From: Aristolochia californica
Lineage: Eukaryota > Streptophyta > Magnoliopsida > Piperales > Aristolochiaceae
Assembly (NCBI GenBank): GCA_029961685.1
Contig: JARWKL010000014.1
Span: forward strand, 23,781,137-23,845,136
Direction of reading: 5' to 3'
Length of the DNA: 64,000 nt
Part shown: positions 55,757 to 64,000 of the stretch, piece by piece
Numbering within the stretch: the first letter of the stretch is position 1
Layout of the letters: the number at the start of each line of letters is the position of its first letter
Notes under the pieces: model-generated
What the model was told of the DNA's origin: nothing
The model's database searches: none
What the model saw: the letters and a program-made list of their open reading frames with translations, nothing else
Position numbers and translations under genes: made by a program

Positions 55757-58700
55757 TTTTATGAATTTCAGCATAATTAAAATGAATTTTTGTCCAACAT
55801 GTGGTATCAGAGCCAGGTTAACGTTGAACACGTTCAAACTTTTTACCCTTTTTTAAGAAACAATTCCCTTACACAAAGGAAGTAGTGTATAGTTGTAACT
55901 GTCCATCAGTTACAACTTCTCCTCTTTTGATGGGAAGGAGATTTGATAAGTTGTACTTGAATTTTTACGATGTATTTTTTTTATAAAAGGATCTCTAGTC
56001 TAACAAGGTTGTTTATGATCTCCATCAATAAAACCATGGATAGACAAGAGTGGGCAATTCAGAATTACCTAGGAATCTAATTGCCAAGACTAGAGGTACA
56101 TTCCTAGGATTCTGCTTAATTTATGAATTTATTCATGATTAAAATTAAATTTTTTCCAACATGTGGTATCAGAGCTAGGTTAATGTTGGACACGTTTAAT
56201 ATTTTTACTATTTCTTTAGGAAGCAATTTTCCTTAGACGTAGGAAGTAGTAGACAATTGTAATTGCCCATCAGTTACAACTTCACCTCTTTTGATGGGAA
56301 AGAGATTTGAGAAGTTGCACTTGAATTTGCACGATGTATTTTTTTATAAAAGGATCTCTAGTCTAACAGGTTGTTCATGATCTCCATTAATAAAACCAAG
56401 GATAGACAAGACGAGCGATTCAAAATTATCTAGGAATCTAACTGTCAAGACTAGAGCTACATTCCTAGGATTTCGCTTAATTTATGAATTTTTGCATGAT
56501 TAAAATAATTTTTTCACCAATATGTGGTATTAGAGCCAAGCTAATGTTGGACACGTTTAACTTTTTTACCCTTTCTTTAAGAAGCAATTTTCCTTAGACT
56601 TAGGAAGTAGTGGACATTTGTAACTGCCCATAAGTTACAACTTCTTCTCTTTTGATCGGAAAGAGATAGGAGAATTTGTATATGAATTTTCACGATGTGT
56701 TTTTTTTATAAAAGGATCTCTAGTCTAGCAAGGTTCTTTATGATCTCCATCAATAAAACCACGGATAGACTAGATAGGTGATTAAGATTTATCTAGGAAT
56801 TTAACTCCCAAGACTAGAGATACATTCCTAGGATTTCACTTAATTTATGAATTTTTGCAAGACTAAAATAAAATTTTCTCCAACATGTAGTATCAAAGCT
56901 AGGTTAATGTTGGAAAAATTCAATTTTTTTACCCTTTCTTCAGGAAGCAATTTTCCTTAGACGTAGGAAGTAGTGGACAATTGTAACAGCCCATCAGTTA
57001 AAACTTTTTCTCTTTTTATGGGAAAGAGATTTGAGAAGTTGTACTTGAATTTTCACAATGTGTTTTTTTATAAAAGGATTTTTGGTCTATCAAGGTTGTC
57101 TATGATCTCCATCAATAAAACCATGGATAGACTAGACTGGCGACTCAAAATTATCTAGGAATCTAACTACCAAGAGTAGAGGTATATTCCTAGGATTCCG
57201 CTTAATTTATGAATTTGTACATGATTAATATAAATTTTTCTCCAACATGTAGTATCAGAGCCAGGTTAATGTTGGATACATTCAATTTTTTTACCCTATT
57301 TTTAGGAAGCAATTTTCCTAAGATGTAAGAAGTAGTGGACAGTTGTAACTGCCCATCAGTTACTTCTCCAATTTTGATGGGAAAGAGATTTGAGAAGTTG
57401 TACTTGAATTTTCACGATGTATTTTTTTATAAAAGGATCTCTGGTCTAGCAAGGTTGTCTATGATCTTCATCGATAAAACCAAGGATAGAATAGACAAGC
57501 GATTCAGAATTATCTAGGAATCTAACTGCCAAGACTAAAGGTACATTCCTATGATTCCACTTAATTTATGAATTTGTGTATGATTATAATGATTTTTTTC
57601 CAATAGGTGGTATTAGAGCCAGGTTAATGTTGGACACGTTTAATTATTTTACCCTTCTTTAGGAAGCAATTTCCCTTAAACGTAGAAAATAGTGGACAGT
57701 TGTAACTACCCATCAATTACAATTTCTCCTCTTTTGATGGGATAGAGATTTGAGAAGTTGTATTTGAATTTTGATGATGTATTTTTTTATAGAAGGATCT
57801 CTAGTCTAGCAAGGTTGTTTATGATCTCCATCAATAAAAACATAGATAGACTAGACGGGTGATTAAGAATTATCTAGGAATCTAACTGCCAAGACTAGAG
57901 GTACATTCCAAGGATTCCTCTCAATTTATGAATTTTTGCATGATTAAAATGAATTTTTCTCCAACATGTGGTATCAGAGCCAAGTTTATGTTGGACAAGT
58001 TCAATTTTTTTACCCTTTCTTTAGGAAGTAATTTCTCTTAGATGTAAGAAGTAGTGGACAATTGTAATAGCCCATTAGTTACAACTTCTCCTCTTTTAAT
58101 GAGAATGAGATTTGAGAAGTTGTACTTGAATTTTCACGAACTGTTTTTTAATGAAATTATCTCTGGTCTAGCAAAAGTGTCTATGATCTCCATCAATAAA
58201 ACCATGGATAGACTAAACGAGCGATTTAGAATTATCTAAGAATCTAATTTCCAAGACAAAAGGTACATTCCTAAGATTCTGTTTAATTTATGAATTTTTG
58301 CATAATTAAAATGAAATTTTCTCTAACATGTGGTATCAGAGCTAAGTTAATTTTTTTACCATTTTTTTTAAGCAATTTCCCTTAGATGTAGGAAGTAATG
58401 GAGAGTTTTAATTGTCCATCAGTTACAACTTCTCTTCTTTTGATGGGAAAGAGATTTAAGAAGTCGTACTTGAATTTTCACGATGTGTTTTTTTATAAAA
58501 TGATCTCTTGTCTAGCAAGGTTCTATGTTCTCCATCAATAAAACCATGGATAGACTAGACGGGGTAATTCAAAATTATCTAGGAATCAAACTGCCAAGAT
58601 TAGAGGAACATTCCTAGGATTCCGCTTAATTTATGAATTTGTGCATGATTAAAATAATTTTTTTCTCCAACATATGGTATTAGAGCTAGGTTAATGTTGG

Positions 58701-61700
58701 ACATGTTCAATTTTTTACCTTTTCTTTTGGAAGCAATTTCCCTTAGTTGTAAGAAGAAGTGGATAGTTTTAACTAACCAACAGTTACAACTTCTCATCTT
58801 TTGATGGGAAAGAAATTTTAGAATTTGTACGAGAATTTTTCAAGGTAAATTGAAAAAAAAAAGATCGTTGGTCTAGCTAGGTTGTCTGTGATCTCTATCA
58901 ATCAAACCTTGGATAGTCTATACTAATGATTCAAAATTATTTCAGAATCTAATTGGCATGACTGGATGTACATTCCTGGCTTCAACTTAATTTATGAATG
59001 TATGCATAATTAAAACGAATTTTACCCTAACATTTGGTATCAAAGTCAGGTTAATGTTGGACACATTCAATTTTTTGTCCCTTTCTTTAGTAAATAGTTT
59101 CCATTAGACGTAGAACATAGTGGACATGCTCACTAGTTATAATTCTTCTCTTTTAATGAGAAAGAGATTTGAGAAGTTGTACGTGAATTTTTCACTATGT
59201 TTTTTTTTAAAAAGGATATCTAGTCAAGCAAAATTGTCTGTGCTCTCCATCAATTAAGCCTTAGATAGACTAGATGGGTGATTCAGAATTATTATGGAAT
59301 CTAACTGCCAAGACTAGAAATATCTACGTTAATATTGGTCAAGTTAAAAAAAATTATCCTTTCTTTAGAAAACATTTTCCCTTACACGTAGGTAGTAGGG
59401 GAGTGTTTTAAATACCCAATAGTTACAACTACTCGTCTTTTGATGAAAATGAGATTTGACAAGTTGTCAGCAAATTTTTCACGATATGGTTTTTAAAAAT
59501 GATCTCAGGTCTAGGAAGGTTGCATGTGATCTCCATCAATCAAACCTTGGATAGACTAGATAGGTGATTCAGAATTATTTGAGAATCTAATTGCCATGAC
59601 CAGAGGTACATTCATGGGCTTCCACTTAATTTATCAATTTAGATATTATTAAAATGAATTCTGATCTAACATGTGGTATCAGAGCCAAGTTAATGTTAGA
59701 CATGTTCAATTTTTTTCCTTTTCTCAAGGAAGAAATTTCACTTAGACGAAGGAAGTAGGGGACAATTTTCACTACCCATTAGTTATAATTCTTCTCTTTT
59801 CATTGGAAAGAGATTTGAGAAGTTGAACGAGAATTTTTTACAGTGTATTTTTAATTAAAGGATCTCTAATCTTGGAAAAGTATTTATGATCACCAATAAT
59901 CAAACCTTGGATAGACTAGACGGACAATTCAAAATTATCTGGTTATTTGACTAGTATGAATGGAGATACTTTTTTTTGTTTCCTATTAATTTATGATTTT
60001 ATACATTATTAAAATGAATTTTTCTCTAACATGTGGTATAAGAGCCAGGTTAATGTTGGACAAATTCGATTTTTTTATCCTTTATTTAGGAAGTAGTTTT
60101 CCATAGACGTAGTAAGTAGTGGACAGTCGTAACCACCCATCAATTACATCTTTTCCCTTTTTTAAGGAAACATTTGAGAAGTACGTGATTTTTTTACGAT
60201 GTATTTTTTATAAAATAATCTTCGATCAAGCAAAGTTGTCTATGGTCTCCATCAATAAAACTTTGCCTAGACTAGACAGGCAATGCAGAATTATCTAAGA
60301 ATCTGAATGTATTGATTGGAGATACTTTCTTGGGCATCCTCTTAATTTATGAATTTATGCATGATTAAAAATAATTATGTTCTAACATGTGGTGTCAAAG
60401 CCAGGTTAATGTTGGCATGTTCAATTTTTTTACCCTTTCTTTTGGAAGTAATTTTCCTTAGACAAAGGAAGTAGCCGACAGTTGTATCTATCCATTAGTT
60501 ACAATTCTCCACTTTTGATGGAAAGTGATTTGATTTGTTGTACGTGAATTTTTCACGGTGTGTTATTTATAAAAGGATATCTGGTCGAGCATGCCTGTCT
60601 GTGATCTCCATCAATCAAACCTTGGATTGACTAGATGGGTGATTCAAAACTATAAGGGAATCTGACTGCAATGACTGGAGGCACATTCCTAGGTTTTCAC
60701 TTAATTTATGAATTTATTCTTGATTGAAATAAATTACGTTCTTACATGTGGTATCAGAGTCAGGTTAATGTTGGGCATGTTCAATTTTTTTACCCTTTCG
60801 TTGTGAAACAACTTTTCTTAGACGTAGGAAGTAGCAGATAGTTGTAACCGCCCATCAATTACAATTCTCCACTTTTGATGGGAAAAAGATTTTAGAATTT
60901 GTACGAGTATTTTTTACAATATATTTTAAATAAAATGATCTTTGGTCTAGCAAGGTTCTTTGTGATCTCCCTCAATCAAACCTTGGATAAAATTACAAGT
61001 GATTTAAAATTATCTGAGAATCTAACTGCCATAACTAAAGGTAAATTAATGGACTTCCATTTAATTAATGAATTTAAACATGATTAAAATAAATTATGTT
61101 CTAATATGTGATATCAGAGCCTAGTTAATGTTAGACACATTCAATTTTTTACCCTTTCTTTAGGAAGCAGTTTCCATTAGACATAGGTATTAATGGACAA
61201 TTATAAATGCCCATCTATTACAATTCTCCTCTTTTGATGGGAAAGAGATTTGAGAAGTTTTACGTAATTTTTCACTGTGTTTTTTAAAAAATGATCTCTA
61301 GTGTAGCAAAGCTATCTGTGATCACCATCAATCAAACTTTGGATATACTAAACAGGCGATTCAAAATTATCTAGGAATCTGACTACCATGATTGGAGGAA
61401 CTTTCCTGGGCTATTGCTTAATTTATGAATTTATGCATGGTTCAAATAAATTTTGCAATAATAAGTAGTATCAAAGTCAGGTTAATGTTGGACAAGTTCA
61501 ATATTTTTACCTTTTATTTAGGATTCAATTTCCCTTAGACGTAGGAAGTAGTGGACAGTCAGTTACAACTTCACATTTTTTTATGGAAAATAGATTTGAG
61601 AAATTGTATGTGAAATTTCACGATATATTTTTTATAAAAGGATCTCGAGTCTAGCAAAGTTGTTTGTGATCTCCATCAATAAAACCTAGGATAGAAAACA

Positions 61701-64000
61701 TAGGTGATTCAAAATTATCATGGAAACTAGCTACGAAGACTAGAGGTACATTCTTGGGCTTCCGCTTAATTTATGAATTTATGCATGATTAAAATGAATT
61801 TTTCTCTCAGATGTGGTATCAGAGATAAGTTAATGTTGGGTGTGTTAAATATTTTTACCTCTTTCTTTAGAAAGTAGTTTCCCCTTGACGTAGGTAGTGG
61901 TGGACAGTTGTATTATCTTTTGTTGGGAAAAATATTTTAGATAAATTGTCAGTGAATTTTTCACGCCATATTTTTTTATAAAAGGATCTTTGGTCTAACA
62001 AAGTTTTATGTGATCTCTATCAATCAACCCTTGAATCGACTAGATGGGTGATTCAGAATCATCCGAGAATCTAATTGCCATGACTGCAGGTACATTCCTG
62101 GGCTTCCACTTAATTTATGAATTTATGCATGATTAAAATAAATTATAATAAAACATGTGGTATCAGAGCCGGGTTAATGTTAGACACATTCAATTTTTTT
62201 ACCCTTTCTTTAGAAAGTAATTTGCCTTAGACGTAAGAAGTAGTTGACAATTGTAACTACCCCCATCAGTTACAATTCTCCACTATCGATGGGAAAGAGA
62301 TTTGAGAAATTGTACATGAATTTTTCACAGTGTATTTTTTATAAAAGGATCTTTGGTCTAGGAAGGTTGTATGTGATCACCATGAATCAAACCTTGGATA
62401 GAGTAGACGAGCGATTCAAAATTATCTGGGAAATGACTACCTTGATAGGAGTTACATCCCCTTGCTTTCGCTTAATTTATAAATTTATGCATGATTAAAA
62501 TGAATTTGGCTCTAACACGTGGTATCATAGTCTGGTTAATGTTTGACATATTCAATTTTTTTACCTTTTCTTTAGGAATCATTTTCCCTTAGACATAGGA
62601 AGTAGTTGACAGTTGTAACCGCCATCAATTACAACTTCTCCCCTTTTGAATGGAAAAATATTTGAGAAGTTTTACATCAATTTTTTACGAAGTATTTTCT
62701 TGAAAAAATCATCGATCAAGCGAGGTTGTCTATGATCTTCATCAATAAAACCTTGCTTAAACTAGACGGCGATGCAAAATAATTTGAGAATCTGAATGCC
62801 TAGACTAGAGATATGTTCATGTGGTATCAAAACAAGGTTAATATTGGACATGTTCAATATTTTTACACTTTTTTTAGGTAGTAGTTTCCCTTAGACGTAG
62901 GAAGTAGTCGACATTTGTAACTACCCATTAGTTACAATTCTCAACTTTTGATGGGAAAGAGATTTGAGATGTTGTACGTGAATTTTTCACAGTGTGTTAT
63001 TTATAAAAGGATCTCTGGACTAGCATGTATGTCTAGGATCTCCATCAATTAAACCTTGGATTGATTAGACAGACTATTCAAAATTATTTGGAAATTTGAC
63101 TGCCATGATTGGAGGTATGTTCCTGAGTTTTCGCTTAATTTAATAATTTATTCATGATTAAAACGAATTATACTCTAATATGTGCTATCAAAGCTACGTT
63201 AATGTTGGACACATTTAATTTTTTTACCCTGTATTTTTGAATCAATTTTCCTTAGACATAGGTAGTGGATAGATGTAAGCCCATCAGTTACAATTTTCCA
63301 TCTTTGATGGGAAAGAGATTTGACAAATTTGTATGTATATTTTTTATAAAAGGATATTTTGTCTTGCATGGCTTTCATGGTCTCCATCAATCAAACTTTG
63401 GATAGACTAGACGGGAATTTCAGAATTATCAAAAATTCTAATTGCCATGATTGTAGGTACATTCCTGAGCTTCTGTTTAATTTATGAATTCTGCTCTAAC
63501 ATGTGGTATCAAAGTTAGGTTAATGTAAGACATGTTCAATTTTTTGACCATTTCTTTAGGAAGCATTTTTATTTAGATGTAGGAAGTAGTGGACAATTGT
63601 AACTGCTCATCAAGTACAATTCTCCTCTTTTGATGGGAAAAAGATTTGAAAAGTTGTACGTGAAATATTTGTGAAGTCTTTTTTTTAAAAGGATCTTTGA
63701 TCTAGCAAGGATGTCTGTCATTACCATCAATCAAACCTTGGATAGACTAGATGGGCGATTCAAAATTATCTGGGAATTTGACTACCATGACTGGAGATAC
63801 TTTCATGGGCTTCCACTTCATTTATGAATTTATTCATGATTCAAATTAATTTTGCTCTAACATGTGGTATGAGAGTCAGGCTAATGTTGGACATGTTCAA
63901 TATTTTAACCCTTTCTTTACGAAGGAGTGTTCTTAGATGTAGGAAGTAGTGAATAGTTGTAACAACTTCTCCTCTTTTGATGGGAAAGAGATTTGAGAAG
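55757..64000 (+). repeat. Tandem array of about 24 LTR-plus-PBS units (about 361 bp each)
   Basis: Primer-binding-site-like TGGTATCAGAGCC (or variants) recurs at 55802, 56164, 56525, 56888, 57250, 57608, 57969, 58331, 58675, 59035, 59674, 60034, 60390, 60749, 61109, 61466, 61814, 62158, 62520, 62822, 63183, 63504 and 63865, with one unit near 59322 lacking it. The modal spacing is 360-362 bp; shorter units (302-348 bp) have internal deletions. Between sites is an LTR-like block of about 339 bp, TGTTGGA...TCCAACA (for example 56184-56522 and 57989-58328). It has TATAAAAGG near its middle and, about 45 bp later, AATAAA (mostly left units) or AATCAA (mostly right units). Only about 22 bp separate one LTR-like block from the next, with no polypurine tract. 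The array runs off the window end. Confidence 0.93.

Noticed and set aside
55757..64000. CRISPR array
   Set aside because: Units are ~361 bp with no short repeat/unique spacer structure, and the genome is a plant's.
1..64000. tRNA or rRNA genes
   Set aside because: Only the tRNA-complementary primer-binding sites were seen; no cloverleaf or rRNA sequence was recognised by reading.

Overview
The window looks like nuclear DNA of a flowering plant, probably a dicot. It is AT-rich, contains one spliced plant-type amino acid permease gene, and is otherwise almost entirely nested plant transposable elements (Ty1/copia, Ty3/gypsy, PIF/Harbinger, small non-autonomous LTR elements) plus tandem repeats. 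There is no bacterial or organellar gene content. A 100-base run of N at 55530-55629 shows it is a scaffold with an assembly gap.

Layout, left to right. 1-1318 looks like the tail of a long Tat/Athila-type gypsy LTR. 1329-3404 is a 2.1 kb non-autonomous LTR element. 3405-12011 is old non-coding sequence split by a PIF/Harbinger DNA transposon (5433-10811) with 25-bp terminal inverted repeats and TAA target duplications; its transposase has an intact DDE triad but three stop codons in its first recognisable exon. 12012-22655 is a minus-strand copia element (A) into which a 6.1 kb plus-strand copia element (B, 14226-20354, TSD CATAT) has jumped. B's 3' LTR has itself gained a piece of another copia RT. 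21492-24944 holds one partial and one nearly complete copy of a small element (C) with 194-bp LTRs. 26-31 kb is remnants: a diverged LTR, a gypsy integrase tail, a solo LTR with TSD GAAAG, and the first copy of a hairpin-bearing tandem repeat. 31773-36634 is a copia element (E) lacking the integrase. 36874-39752 is an intact but non-coding LTR element (D, TSD AAAAC). 39960-41215 is the second copy of the hairpin repeat.

The only convincing host gene is an AAP-type amino acid permease on the minus strand, with coding exons between 45823 and 43888: six coding exons, 478 residues, all GT-AG introns, no stops, and a TATA box upstream. 46.6-50.5 kb is intergenic and repeat remnants with three long G tracts. 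50.6-55.5 kb is two opposed, broken copia elements (F and G).

The most unusual part is 55757 to the window end: about 24 tandem units of about 361 bp. Each reads as an LTR (TGTTGGA to TCCAACA, TATAAAAG, and AATAAA or AATCAA) of about 339 bp followed by only about 22 bp carrying a tRNA-iMet primer-binding site, and then the next LTR. I read it as an LTR/PBS satellite. The second unusual structure is the pair of 52-bp-unit arrays whose monomers each contain a near-perfect small hairpin in two alternating loop types.
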